Assembly: GCF_000766945.1 (NCBI RefSeq)
Contig: NZ_ALBT01000079.1
Location: forward strand, 1-63,318
Reading direction: 5' to 3'
Length of the DNA: 63,318 nt
Source: Cellvibrio mixtus subsp. mixtus J3-8
GTDB taxonomy: Bacteria; Pseudomonadota; Gammaproteobacteria; Pseudomonadales; Cellvibrionaceae
The position numbers and the translations under genes were made by a program. The notes under the pieces were generated by a model that worked only from the letters and a program-made list of their open reading frames with translations, searched no databases and was not told where the DNA came from. Positions 34,591 through 42,657 of the stretch are shown piece by piece; the stretch's first letter is position 1; the number at the start of each line of letters is the position of its first letter.

Positions 34591-35867
34591 AGCGATATTT
34601 ACTACTATGTTTAATTTTTGTAGCAGGCATTGCCCATGCACAATTAAATTTGAAGGTAACCAAAGGTGTGGATAACCCCACTAAAATTGCGGTTGTTCCG
34701 TTTTCCTGGGCGGGGGGGCGCCTCTCGGAGGATCTTGGCAAGATCGTGGGAAATGATCTGGAATTTTCGGGTCAATTTGAGGCGATTGCTGCTGATCGCA
34801 TGCTGTCATTTCCGCGCTCAGAAGCTGAGGTTCATTATCGTGACTGGAAGGCCCTTGGCTCAGAATATCTACTCATTGGTTCAATTACCCAGCAGGCTGA
34901 TCGTTATTACGCCAGTTATGAACTCTTCGACGTGGTCCAGCAAAAACGTGTTTTTGCCAAGCTAACAGTTGATGGTACTGAGGCACAACTGCGCGATATG
35001 GCTCATCACATTAGCGATAAGGTTTATGAAACTATTACAGGAATCCGCGGTATATTTTCTACCAAGCTGATTTATGTTGAGGCGTTTCAAAAACCGCAAA
35101 AATATCGGTTAATGCTTTCGGACATTGACGGGTTCCGCCCACGAATGCTGCTCGAAACCAAGTTCCCGCTTTTGTCTCCAGTCTGGTCGCCGAATGGCCA
35201 GCGTGTTGCCTATGTATCTTTTGAAGTTGATAACAAACCAGCAATTTATATTCAGGACATTGCGACTGGTCGCCGTCAACAAATGACTAATTTTCGCGGC
35301 CTGAATGGTGCGCCAGCCTGGTCTCCTGATGGTCAAAAATTGGCCATGGCTTTATCGAAAGATGGCAATCCTGAAATTTATGTTATGAATGTTTTGACGC
35401 GTCAGCTAACGCGTATAACCAATCACTTTGCTATTGACCATGAACCGACATGGTCTGCAGATGGCTCATCGATTTTCTTTACTTCTGATCGAGGCGGCAA
35501 GCCACAAATATATGAAGTTAATGTCGCATCAATGCAGCAGGAGCGAGTGACATTTGATGGTGATTACAATGCGCGTCCTCGTGTGTCCCCGGATGGTAAA
35601 AGCCTTGTTATGTTGAATAAGCGTCCGGGCACTACTCACCATATTGCTGCTCAAGATATAAAATCTGGCAATTTACGTATTTTGTCCGAGACAAATCTGG
35701 ATGAATCGCCTACTATAGCGCCCAATGGCGCTATGCTAATGTATGCGACTCGTTCTGGTGGTAAAGGAGTGTTGGCAGCCGTGTCCCTTGATGCGCGTGT
35801 CAAAATCATCCAGCCTCCAAAACAAGGTGATGTGCGGGAACCCGCATGGTCGCCATTTTTTAAGTAA
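34587..35867 (+). CDS. tolB: Tol-Pal translocation protein TolB
   Basis: A 426-residue periplasmic protein: signal peptide (about 1-18, ends AHA), an N-terminal two-layer domain and a C-terminal six-bladed beta-propeller recognisable from repeats such as PVWSPNGQRVAYVSFE, PAWSPDGQKLAMALSKDGNPEIYV and PTWSADGSSIFFTSDRGGKPQIYE. TolB links Pal to TolA. Overlaps the tolA stop by four bases. Confidence 0.97.
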   Translation: MKRYLLLCLIFVAGIAHAQLNLKVTKGVDNPTKIAVVPFSWAGGRLSEDLGKIVGNDLEFSGQFEAIAADRMLSFPRSEAEVHYRDWKALGSEYLLIGSITQQADRYYASYELFDVVQQKRVFAKLTVDGTEAQLRDMAHHISDKVYETITGIRGIFSTKLIYVEAFQKPQKYRLMLSDIDGFRPRMLLETKFPLLSPVWSPNGQRVAYVSFEVDNKPAIYIQDIATGRRQQMTNFRGLNGAPAWSPDGQKLAMALSKDGNPEIYVMNVLTRQLTRITNHFAIDHEPTWSADGSSIFFTSDRGGKPQIYEVNVASMQQERVTFDGDYNARPRVSPDGKSLVMLNKRPGTTHHIAAQDIKSGNLRILSETNLDESPTIAPNGAMLMYATRSGGKGVLAAVSLDARVKIIQPPKQGDVREPAWSPFFK

Positions 35868-35912
35868 ATCCCCGTTCAAACTAGATCAAAACTTCATTGG
35901 AGTTACACACAC

Positions 35913-36380
35913 ATGATCACCAAGGCACTTAAGCAAGGTCTCACTCTGGCGGTTGTTATGTCTTTCCTGGTTGGCTGTTCAAGCAGCGATAACAAGGGTA
36001 CTGAAACTGCTCCAACCACTGGTACTGCTACTACTCCAGCTGTTACTGAAACTGCTCCTTTGTCAAATGTTGTTTACTTTGACTTTGACCAATACTCTTT
36101 GACTGCTGAGAGCCGCGCTGTTCTGTTGGCTCACGCTGACAAATTGAAAGGTGCTTCAGTAGCTGTGCGTCTGGAAGGTCACGCTGACGAGCGCGGTTCA
36201 CGCGAGTACAACTTGGCTCTGGGTGAAAAGCGTGCTAACGCAGTTCGCGATTTCCTGGTAACTCAAGGTGTTAACGGTTCTTCTTTGGAAGTTGTAAGCT
36301 TCGGTGAAGAACAACCAGCTGCTACCGGTCATGACGAAGCTTCTTGGGCTCAAAACCGTCGCGTAGAAGTTAAATACTAA
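35913..36380 (+). CDS. pal: peptidoglycan-associated lipoprotein Pal
   Basis: The 155-residue outer-membrane lipoprotein has the lipobox FLVGC (Cys22) and an OmpA-like peptidoglycan-binding domain (VVYFDFDQYSLTAESRAVL, RLEGHADERGSREYNLALGEKRANAVRDFL, SFGEEQP, NRRVEVKY). Its codon use is strongly biased, as expected for an abundant envelope protein. Shine-Dalgarno in the 45-base gap after tolB. Confidence 0.97.
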   Translation: MITKALKQGLTLAVVMSFLVGCSSSDNKGTETAPTTGTATTPAVTETAPLSNVVYFDFDQYSLTAESRAVLLAHADKLKGASVAVRLEGHADERGSREYNLALGEKRANAVRDFLVTQGVNGSSLEVVSFGEEQPAATGHDEASWAQNRRVEVKY

Positions 36381-36394
36381 GAGTCTAAACCCGT

Positions 36395-37132
36395 ATGCTT
36401 AAAAATCTGATTGCTGTGGCAATTTTAGTTGCAGCTCCAGTCTTACAGGCGCAGGTACGGGTTGTTGAGTCTTCACCTCAGGGCTTAGGCTCTGGGGTGG
36501 CTCAGCCTGGTTTGCATGCATCTGCCGAGTCTGATGTATATTCCCAAATTCGTGCACTGCAGGAAGAAATTGCAATTTTGCGTGGTCTTCTTGAAGAGCA
36601 AAACCACCAGTTAAAGCAATTGAAACAATTGCAACTGGATAATTATATGGATCTTGATCGTCGGATATCGGGTGGCGGTGCTTCTGTACCAACAACTACT
36701 CGTGACGAGCCTTCCAAACCAACCAAGCCTTCAATTGAATCCAATTTGACTATCCCTGATAGCGCCAGTGAAGCTGACGTTTACAAGGCAGCCTATGACT
36801 TGCTAAATCAGAAAGATTTTGACGGTGCAGTTGCAGCATTTAAAGATCATTTAAATCGTTTTCCCAATGGCAACTTTGCTAGCAATAGTCATTATTGGTT
36901 GGGCAAGGTTGCAATGCTGAAAAAGGATTATCCGCAGGCGAGAACCTGGTTTACTGAATTAATTGCGAATTTCCCTGATGCCCCGAAAGTACCAGATGCC
37001 CAACTTGATTTAGGGAAGGTTTATTTTTTAACAGGCGAAAAAGCGAAGGCAAAATCCTTACTAACAGAAGTGGCGACGGGCGGTAGTGACGCAGCTCGAT
37101 TGGCACAAAAATTTTTGACTGATAATTTTTAA
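36395..37132 (+). CDS. cpoB: cell division coordinator CpoB (YbgF)
   Basis: CpoB coordinates outer-membrane constriction and peptidoglycan synthesis during division. The 245-residue protein has a signal peptide (about 1-19, ends LQA), a trimerising coiled coil (about 45-80, QIRALQEEIAILRGLLEEQNHQLKQLKQLQ), a linker and C-terminal TPR repeats (about 125-245). It ends the tol-pal operon. In Pseudomonas queE and queC follow; here the next genes are on a different theme. Confidence 0.95.
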   Translation: MLKNLIAVAILVAAPVLQAQVRVVESSPQGLGSGVAQPGLHASAESDVYSQIRALQEEIAILRGLLEEQNHQLKQLKQLQLDNYMDLDRRISGGGASVPTTTRDEPSKPTKPSIESNLTIPDSASEADVYKAAYDLLNQKDFDGAVAAFKDHLNRFPNGNFASNSHYWLGKVAMLKKDYPQARTWFTELIANFPDAPKVPDAQLDLGKVYFLTGEKAKAKSLLTEVATGGSDAARLAQKFLTDNF

Positions 37133-37143
37133 TTTAATTATTC

Positions 37144-37176
37144 GCTAAAAAAGAAAGGGGCTTTATACAAAGCCCC
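37144..37176 (-). terminator. rho-independent terminator of the CsrB-like RNA
   Basis: A perfect eight-pair stem (37157-37164 with 37169-37176, loop of four) is followed on the minus strand by TTTCTTTTTT. On the plus strand it lies 25 bases after the cpoB stop and could also end that operon, though with no T-run. Confidence 0.85.
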
Positions 37177-37490
37177 GTAGCGATTCCATGAATGGATAAC
37201 AGCCATTTCCTTTTAGCCTGGCATCCTGCCGAAACCTGATAATTTCCTTCCAAGTCCTTTTTAATAGTTCCTACGATATTTCCCTATCGTTAATCTGGTT
37301 TCATTCCTTCCAACCACCTTGAATCTGTTCCTTGACAATACCCTAGCTCCTTTTCCTCCTTGCCCAGCTGCTATAACTCCTGTAATTCTCCCTGATTGCT
37401 CCTGCGCCATCCTGGCAAACTTAATAATTCCAATTACGCTTTCCTTGCATGCTTACCGTTTCCTTCAGTACCTTATTCATCCTTGATGTG
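37145..37490 (-). ncRNA. CsrB/RsmZ-like small RNA (CsrA/RsmA sponge candidate)
   Basis: Counting by eye, GGA occurs 22 times on the minus strand between 37480 and 37185, a spacing near 13 bases, against about five expected by chance. Many are in AGGA contexts preferred by CsrA/RsmA (CAGGATG, CAGGAGC, AAGGAAA, AAGGAGG, TAGGAAC). On the plus strand the motif TCC starts at 37185, 37208, 37224, 37245, 37249, 37255, 37269, 37281, 37305, 37309, 37329, 37348, 37354, 37357, 37378, 37389, 37400, 37410, 37429, 37442, 37461 and 37480. The transcript would end at a GGGGCTTT/AAAGCCCC hairpin and U-run, and begin near 37487 downstream of a -10 element and a GacA-type box. This matches the CsrB/RsmX/Y/Z layout; E. 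coli CsrB has a similar number of motifs and length. No coding frame explains the pattern. Confidence 0.85.
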
Positions 37491-37493
37491 ATC

Positions 37494-37499
37494 ATTATC
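37494..37499 (-). promoter_or_regulatory. -10 element of the CsrB-like RNA
   Basis: On the minus strand GATAAT, five of six matches to TATAAT, places a start site near 37487. No good -35 is seen at the right distance, as in activator-dependent promoters. Confidence 0.5.
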
Positions 37500-37543
37500 A
37501 AGAAAATTGAGTTAGAGCGATAGTCGCCAATTTCGCTTTCGCT

Positions 37544-37561
37544 TGTAGGAAATTGACTACA
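37544..37561 (-). promoter_or_regulatory. GacA/UvrY-type binding box
   Basis: On the minus strand the 18-mer TGTAGTCAATTTCCTACA resembles the published GacA upstream activating sequence TGTAAG-N6-CTTACA, keeping both TGTA/TACA ends, the spacing and the central AT. Its centre is about 65 bases before the predicted start of the CsrB-like RNA. It is flanked by a further inverted repeat CTTTCGC (37536-37542) and GCGAAAG (37578-37584). Confidence 0.65.
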
Positions 37562-37587
37562 TTCAGCTGCGGTTGTAGCGAAAGACG

Positions 37588-37593
37588 TATAAT
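37588..37593 (+). promoter_or_regulatory. -10 element of the metallopeptidase gene
   Basis: A perfect TATAAT lies 72 bases before the ATG at 37665 on the plus strand. It shares the intergenic region and the GacA-like box with the divergent small RNA. A matching -35 is not obvious. Confidence 0.4.
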
Positions 37594-37664
37594 TAGAAAC
37601 TGATTGGATTCTAATGATGATCCCTATATCGGTGATAAATAGAATATTCAAGAGGCAAATACAG

Positions 37665-38921
37665 ATGCGATTCCTGTTAAAGATGTCACCTTATTGGTTT
37701 GCTATAGGGCTTGGGATTTTCTTAAGCAACCCTGCTATGGCTGCGGAAAATAATGAGCAGCTAGCGTATAGGCTCGATTATGTTGTCACCCTCGTGCCTG
37801 AAAAGTCTGGTGCCGTAGTAAAAATAAAAGTCGATAAAGGACAATTACTCCATAAGTTCTCTTTTAGTAATGAGAGAAATATATATTCAGATTTGCATGC
37901 GAATGGAAAATTAACTACTAATGGTAAAAGGATTGAATGGGAGTTGCCTTCCGGAGAGGCAACTTTGTCGTACTTTGTTTTATTAACAAATGAGCGGTCA
38001 TCTGGAAAATTTGACTCCAGGGTTACTGATAAATGGGCATTGTTTCGTGGTGATGATTTAATTCCTGCTGTTCATACTTACGAAGTCCCAAATGCTTATT
38101 CGAATGCAACCTTAACTTTCAATCTGCCAAAGAATTGGAAGAGTGTTGAGACAGGTTGGCAGCGGAAAAGTGGAAATGTTTTTTCTATTGATAATCCTGA
38201 GCGCAGATTTGATCGCCCCACAGGATGGATGATTGCAGGCAATATCGGAACTCGTCGTGCGACAGTTAAAAAAACGGGAATTGCAATTAGTGCTCCTTCT
38301 GGTGAAGGTATGCGTCGGATGGATGCACTCACGTTTTTTAATTTTGTTTGGCCTGAGTTACATAAAGCGTTTGAAAAAACGCCACAAAAACTATTGGTCG
38401 TAGGTGCGGGAGATCCAATGTGGCGAGGTGGTCTTTCAGCATCAAATTCTTTATTTCTACATTCGGATCGGCCTTTGGTAAGCGAAAATGGTACTAGTCC
38501 GTTACTGCATGAATTGACGCATATGGTTACACGTATTAGCGGTAAAGTAACTGAAACAGCAAATGATGATTGGATTGCGGAAGGCCTTGCTGAGTTCTAC
38601 TCATTTGAATTGTTATACCGTGCTGATGGAATGACTAAAGCTCGCCGTACTAAAATAATTAGTGGCCTTTCCAAGTGGGGAGGTGAAGTCGAGCATTTGC
38701 GCAAAACCAAATCGACAGGACCTATTACTGCGCGCGCAGTTGTGCTGCTTGATGCGTTAGATAAAGAAATTCGCAAGCGTAGTAATAATAAATACAGCAT
38801 TGATGATGTAACGCGCGAGTTAATGACGCACCGTAAAGTTTCTCTTGAGGATTTAACCCAGGCAACACAAAAGTTGATTGGCCCAAAGGTTGAAGCACTC
38901 AATTCACCTTTATTGAAGTAA
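37665..38921 (+). CDS. exported HExxH metallopeptidase-like protein
   Basis: The ATG at 37665 (MRFLLKMSPYWF) has a Shine-Dalgarno AAGAGG nine bases upstream and a signal peptide (ending PAMAAE). The 418-residue protein has an N-terminal beta-rich region, then a gluzincin-type zinc site: His282-Glu283 and His286 in LLHELTHMVTR, with Glu306 in WIAEGLAEFY as third ligand, as in M1-family and related (Peptidase_MA-like) enzymes. The GAMEN-type exopeptidase motif of true M1 aminopeptidases is not seen, so the specificity is open. It is divergent from the CsrB-like RNA; base composition is more AT-rich than average. Confidence 0.75.
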   Translation: MRFLLKMSPYWFAIGLGIFLSNPAMAAENNEQLAYRLDYVVTLVPEKSGAVVKIKVDKGQLLHKFSFSNERNIYSDLHANGKLTTNGKRIEWELPSGEATLSYFVLLTNERSSGKFDSRVTDKWALFRGDDLIPAVHTYEVPNAYSNATLTFNLPKNWKSVETGWQRKSGNVFSIDNPERRFDRPTGWMIAGNIGTRRATVKKTGIAISAPSGEGMRRMDALTFFNFVWPELHKAFEKTPQKLLVVGAGDPMWRGGLSASNSLFLHSDRPLVSENGTSPLLHELTHMVTRISGKVTETANDDWIAEGLAEFYSFELLYRADGMTKARRTKIISGLSKWGGEVEHLRKTKSTGPITARAVVLLDALDKEIRKRSNNKYSIDDVTRELMTHRKVSLEDLTQATQKLIGPKVEALNSPLLK

Positions 38922-38929
38922 AAAAATAA

Positions 38930-38967
38930 AAAGCCCCAAAGCTTGGATAAAAACTTTGGGGCTTTGC
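38930..38967. terminator. bidirectional terminator
   Basis: A 12-pair stem AAAGCCCCAAAG...CTTTGGGGCTTT (38930-38941 with 38954-38965) flanked by an A-run on the left and T on the right. It separates the metallopeptidase from the converging LpxR-like gene. Confidence 0.8.
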
Positions 38968-38991
38968 ATTAATAACTTTTACACTCTCTTT

Positions 38992-40146
38992 TTACAAGCT
39001 GCGTGCAACAATAATCCCGCCCCACAATAAACTGCGATCACCTGCACCAACGTTAATTTCCGAACTGTGACCACGTAATACATAGCTGATTCTGTACCCA
39101 TGTTTAAATGCAAATGTATAGCCAGCCCAGGCTTCAACGAGCAGCGGATTTAACTCGCTGTGATCATAAGTTACCGAGCTATTACGAAATTGACCTTGTA
39201 AAAACGCATTGTAAGCCCTTGCTTTGAATGCAACGCCTGCCCAGAAATAACGCTCATCAACAGCTTTCGCATTACTTGAGTAAGACGATTTTTCACCGTA
39301 ACTAGCCAGTTCCGGATTGAACGATGACCAGGGGCTATGGATTCTGCCGCTGCGGAAGCTTAAGCTCCAGCTTGCTTCTGTCAAATATCCAATTGAGGTC
39401 TGGATGGTGCTTTTAACTTCAAGGTTATCCGATGTGTTATCGAAATATTGTTGACGCGCTAATACATAGCGTCCTGTTAATTCACCGCCCTCACTAATTT
39501 GATTATCCCAGCCTTGAGGTTTCTCGCTATTAGTCACTTCGTGCACAACATCTTGTAGTTCGCCAACTAAGCCGAGGCCGAGAGCCCCAACAGTCAGGGT
39601 GCTTTTCCAGGCAACATTATCAACTAAATCAATTTGTTCCCGGGAGCTGGATAAATAAATCAGGCTAGCGTAAGGGCGATCATTGGGGTTAGCCTGGCGA
39701 ATGCTGATGTTTTCGGGCGTAAAGCCAAACACGCCAATCTCACGACTAAATGTTTCCTGAAATCCTAATGATTTGTGTTCATTGCCAAGCCATTTATCCA
39801 ACGCAATTAATGGTTTGCTCAAGGACACAGATGCGGTACGTGCATTATCCCCGGTTTGGGTAAAGTTGATGCCGTAGGTGTAATCCTGATCGCGACCACC
39901 AGGAACCAGCACGTCATTATCAAAAGCTAGTGCCCAACTTTTCGTTGCCCTGGCGTTATCGCTATCTAGATGCAGTGCAGGGCGCTTTTCCTCCTCAATC
40001 AAACTGGCCAGTTGCACCCATTCTGGTTCTTGCCTTGCCAAATAGGGAATATCTGCAGCAGCTGTAAGTGAGCTGATGGCAAGCAACCAAAGGGCAATCA
40101 AATGTGATAGGCCAATAATGGCGCCCTTATGTTTTAACGCATTCAC
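38992..40146 (-). CDS. LpxR-family outer-membrane lipid A deacylase
   Basis: LpxR removes the 3'-acyloxyacyl group of lipid A in the outer membrane. The 384-residue protein has a signal peptide (ends TAAAD), and the LpxR/DUF2219 hallmarks: ALAFDNDVLVPGGRDQDYTYGINFT (Asp/Asn residues that bind Ca), NPNDRPYASLIYLSSSREQ, GALGLGLVGELQDVVHEV, and a beta-barrel closing with an aromatic-rich C-terminus. The histidine and serine expected as catalytic pair are not certain by eye. Two sites identical to one before the adjacent tetR gene lie in its promoter, so TetR repression is likely. Confidence 0.85.
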   Translation of the reverse strand: MNALKHKGAIIGLSHLIALWLLAISSLTAAADIPYLARQEPEWVQLASLIEEEKRPALHLDSDNARATKSWALAFDNDVLVPGGRDQDYTYGINFTQTGDNARTASVSLSKPLIALDKWLGNEHKSLGFQETFSREIGVFGFTPENISIRQANPNDRPYASLIYLSSSREQIDLVDNVAWKSTLTVGALGLGLVGELQDVVHEVTNSEKPQGWDNQISEGGELTGRYVLARQQYFDNTSDNLEVKSTIQTSIGYLTEASWSLSFRSGRIHSPWSSFNPELASYGEKSSYSSNAKAVDERYFWAGVAFKARAYNAFLQGQFRNSSVTYDHSELNPLLVEAWAGYTFAFKHGYRISYVLRGHSSEINVGAGDRSLLWGGIIVARSL

Positions 40147-40207
40147 GATGGTAACTCCTTCTTATGGTTACCTAAAATGGATAAAAATGGCACTTCGATA
40201 AAATAAA

Positions 40208-40218
40208 TGACCAGTCGT
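40208..40218. promoter_or_regulatory. TGACCAGTCGT site 1, LpxR-like promoter
   Basis: TGACCAGTCGT is found 60 bases before the start of the LpxR-like gene. The same 11-mer occurs at 40293 and 40964. The sequence has GAC/GTC ends like many TetR operators. Confidence 0.65.
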
Positions 40219-40292
40219 ATTGTTTTTGATGCAAAAATGGGTGCAAAAAATGACCCTGCGCAGAAATTTTCATTCTGTCAAAAACAAAAAGG

Positions 40293-40303
40293 TGACCAGT
40301 CGT
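40293..40303. promoter_or_regulatory. TGACCAGTCGT site 2, LpxR-like promoter
   Basis: The second copy of the 11-mer, 85 bases from site 1 and in the same orientation. It lies between the LpxR-like gene and the end of the tetR gene. Confidence 0.65.
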
Positions 40304-40360
40304 CTTATTTTTATCTGGAAAAAAATGTCCAAAAGGACATTCTGAAGTGCAGTAACTAAA

Positions 40361-40951
40361 TCAAACCTGTGGCTTGGTAAACAATTCGGGTAGTACGGTT
40401 AAAAAGGCGTCTAATGGTTCCCGGCATTTGGATGCCTTCATTCGCATTAATGTCCCTTCCCACGCGTTGAATAAAAATTCAGCCAATACGGGGGAAGGCA
40501 AATGGCTTTTCAGGCCATCTTTTATACGCGCTTCTTCCAATACATCCTCAATAGCCTGGGTACTGTTGCGTAGCATCTGACGGACTTTAATACGAATTGC
40601 TTCGCTTGATTCCGACATCTCCTGGCACATATTTCCAATAAAACAGCCGCCATTGAGGTTTTCCTCACAACCGCCAATATTCTCCACAAAAAAACGGGTA
40701 AGGCGTTCTTGCGGGCAAATACTGCGATCATTGAGCAAGTGACGATTCTGTTCCATGCGCTCTTCAGTTACTTTCTCCAACGCTTCAATCGCAAAATCCT
40801 CTTTGCTTTTGAAATAGGTGTAGAAAGAACCTTTCGGCACATTCGCAGCATTGACTATGTCCTGAATACTGGTGCCGTTGTAACCGCGAGTGGCCATTAC
40901 TTTCAGGCCGGCATCAAGGAGATGGTCTTTTTTCAGTTCACGTTTGCTCAT
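40361..40951 (-). CDS. TetR/AcrR-family regulator of the LpxR-like gene
   Basis: The 196-residue protein has the TetR DNA-binding domain at about 8-55 (KDHLLDAGLKVMATRGYNGTSIQDIVNAANVPKGSFYTYFKSKEDFAIEAL is the matching region) and a TetR C-terminal domain with the conserved GGCFIGNMCQEMSE segment of the NemR/AcuR-like group, including a cysteine suitable for sensing electrophiles. It is upstream of, and on the same strand as, the LpxR-like gene. The 11-mer TGACCAGTCGT before its own start and twice before the LpxR-like gene indicates autoregulation and joint control. Confidence 0.9.
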   Translation of the reverse strand: MSKRELKKDHLLDAGLKVMATRGYNGTSIQDIVNAANVPKGSFYTYFKSKEDFAIEALEKVTEERMEQNRHLLNDRSICPQERLTRFFVENIGGCEENLNGGCFIGNMCQEMSESSEAIRIKVRQMLRNSTQAIEDVLEEARIKDGLKSHLPSPVLAEFLFNAWEGTLMRMKASKCREPLDAFLTVLPELFTKPQV

Positions 40952-40963
40952 GGGGTAAATATA

Positions 40964-40974
40964 TGACCAGTCGT
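40964..40974. promoter_or_regulatory. TGACCAGTCGT site 3, tetR promoter
   Basis: The third copy of the 11-mer, 13 bases before the tetR start codon, where a bound repressor would block transcription. Confidence 0.65.
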
Positions 40975-41081
40975 CTGTGTTTTCAAGCGACGGTTTAGGT
41001 TAAATTGTTATAGGAATGAGGGTTTTAGTTATGTGTTGCACGAAAACGTCTCGTTATTATTGTTTTAGGGTAAATGGATCT

Positions 41082-42101
41082 CTAATTTGATTCTTTAAGA
41101 TGTTTGATCAAGCGTGCCTTGAGTGCAGGCGGCAGGTTTCTGATAGTCAAAACATCCTGATCTGCATCATATTCAATTTCTCGCCCAAGGCAATCGGAAG
41201 CGAAGCTCATACTTAGGTTGTCGTTACGTCCGCTAATACGCACATAACTGCGGATTTGCCCGGCATGAGGGATAAATTCCGGTTTGATATCCGGTTTGCT
41301 CGTTTCTACATAGCGCGCAAAGCGCTCTGGTTCATAGCTTTTTACCTCTTCAGCGAGGTTTTGTGACAAATCGGCGATAGTTACCGCCTTGCCCGCTTTA
41401 TTTTGTTCCAGGCAGTAATCCACCACCTTGCTACGTGTAATCCTGGCGGTGGCCTCATCGAGTGTCTGGCTGAAATCATCTACGACTTTCAGGAACTCGG
41501 CCGTTTCCTGTTTAATGTCTTGTTTGTCAGTAAATGCGATAAATTGCGTAAACGCCTCGGATATATCCTTATCACTCCGTGAACGGATCAAGGTAAGGTA
41601 AGTCGTTGAGTCTGTATCCACCCAATCCTGTAGCTGGATTTTGGCGGCAAGGTTGAATCCACTGGTGTCGAGGTGGAGCGAGTCATCCATCGCCAAATCG
41701 CCGTCCAGGTACAAGCCACTTAAATGCTCGACCAGATACACGTGTAATGTATCGCCAACCTCCAGCTTCTCTTCCACAAAAAATACATAGGCATCCAATA
41801 GCGATTCAGCACCTTCCAGTGATTGCTGAAACTGTTGCATGGCTTTGTGTGTGAAACTGAGAAAGCTCAGGCGATCTTCACGCGAATCTTTTAACCAGGC
41901 AGGCAACGGAAACTCGCCAATTTCATCAGAAAAGCGCCCATAACTTTTACCGCCTTTACGGATAAATTGCGCTTTTAGTTCATAGGCCAATTCTTCCAGC
42001 TTGCCGTTAGTAGCAAACATTTCACTGCGTAATTGCAATTCAAAGGCGCTGCCGGGGGAGTGGCGATAAATTCGATGAGCAATAATTGCGGAAATAGCCA
42101 T
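41082..42101 (-). CDS. yejK: nucleoid-associated protein YejK (NdpA)
   Basis: The 339-residue protein matches YejK/NdpA, a nucleoid-associated protein of gammaproteobacteria: N-terminal region MAISAIIAHRIYRHS, the central LHVYLVEHLSGLYLDGDLAMDDSLHLDTSGFNLAAKIQLQDW, and the C-terminal RNDNLSMSFASDCLGREIEYDADQDVLTIRNLP. In Pseudomonas MvaT/HU-like partners are separate. Divergent from the Rid gene. Confidence 0.9.
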   Translation of the reverse strand: MAISAIIAHRIYRHSPGSAFELQLRSEMFATNGKLEELAYELKAQFIRKGGKSYGRFSDEIGEFPLPAWLKDSREDRLSFLSFTHKAMQQFQQSLEGAESLLDAYVFFVEEKLEVGDTLHVYLVEHLSGLYLDGDLAMDDSLHLDTSGFNLAAKIQLQDWVDTDSTTYLTLIRSRSDKDISEAFTQFIAFTDKQDIKQETAEFLKVVDDFSQTLDEATARITRSKVVDYCLEQNKAGKAVTIADLSQNLAEEVKSYEPERFARYVETSKPDIKPEFIPHAGQIRSYVRISGRNDNLSMSFASDCLGREIEYDADQDVLTIRNLPPALKARLIKHLKESN

Positions 42102-42212
42102 AAGGAATCGCTTAACTATCTATTGATGGATCTGGATTAATGGGATGAACTGGAAAAGGCCGCTATTATAGGCGTCACATCGAATTTTCACAGACTTGAT
42201 TCCGGACACTAT

Positions 42213-42563
42213 ATGACTATTCAACGTTTAAACCCCACACCGCGCTGGTCAGACGCGACCATATTCAACAATATCGCTCATTTTGTAGAGGTTCCCAATA
42301 ATACCGATTGCTCAATGGATGATCAGGTTGCCCAGATACTGGCGCAAGCAGAAATTACCCTGGCGGAAATTAACAGCGATAAATCGCGTTTGCTGTCAGC
42401 CACTATTTACATCACTGATAAAACTAATGTGCCGGCATTAAATGCTGCCTGGCAGGCGTGGTTGCCCGTGGGTTGCGCGCCATCGCGGGCGTGTATAAAA
42501 GTAGAATTGCTTGATCCGGCGATGCTGGTGGAAATTGCGTTTGTTGCCGCGGTGAGACAATAG
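42213..42563 (+). CDS. RidA-family protein (second copy)
   Basis: A 116-residue Rid-superfamily protein: HFVEVPNNTDCSMDDQVAQILAQAEITLAEINSDKSRLLSATIYITDK, then LNAAWQAWLPVGCAPSRACIKVELLDPAMLVEIAFVAAV. The arginine that RidA uses (Arg105 in E. coli) aligns with a leucine in VELLDPA by eye, so imine deaminase activity is doubtful. Unrelated in detail to the copy at 1079. Confidence 0.85.
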   Translation: MTIQRLNPTPRWSDATIFNNIAHFVEVPNNTDCSMDDQVAQILAQAEITLAEINSDKSRLLSATIYITDKTNVPALNAAWQAWLPVGCAPSRACIKVELLDPAMLVEIAFVAAVRQ

Positions 42564-42657
42564 CGATTCTGGTCATTGTGGAGCGGTTAAACGGGGATTT
42601 TTGCCTATACTTCTTGCTGTTATGTCGTCCTGACCGGTGTTTTAACAGGAGCTATTT

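Noticed and set aside
37421-37651. 76-codon minus-strand frame over the small RNA promoter
   Set aside because: It overlaps the GacA box and the -10, has no ribosome binding site and no family likeness; the GGA pattern explains the region better.
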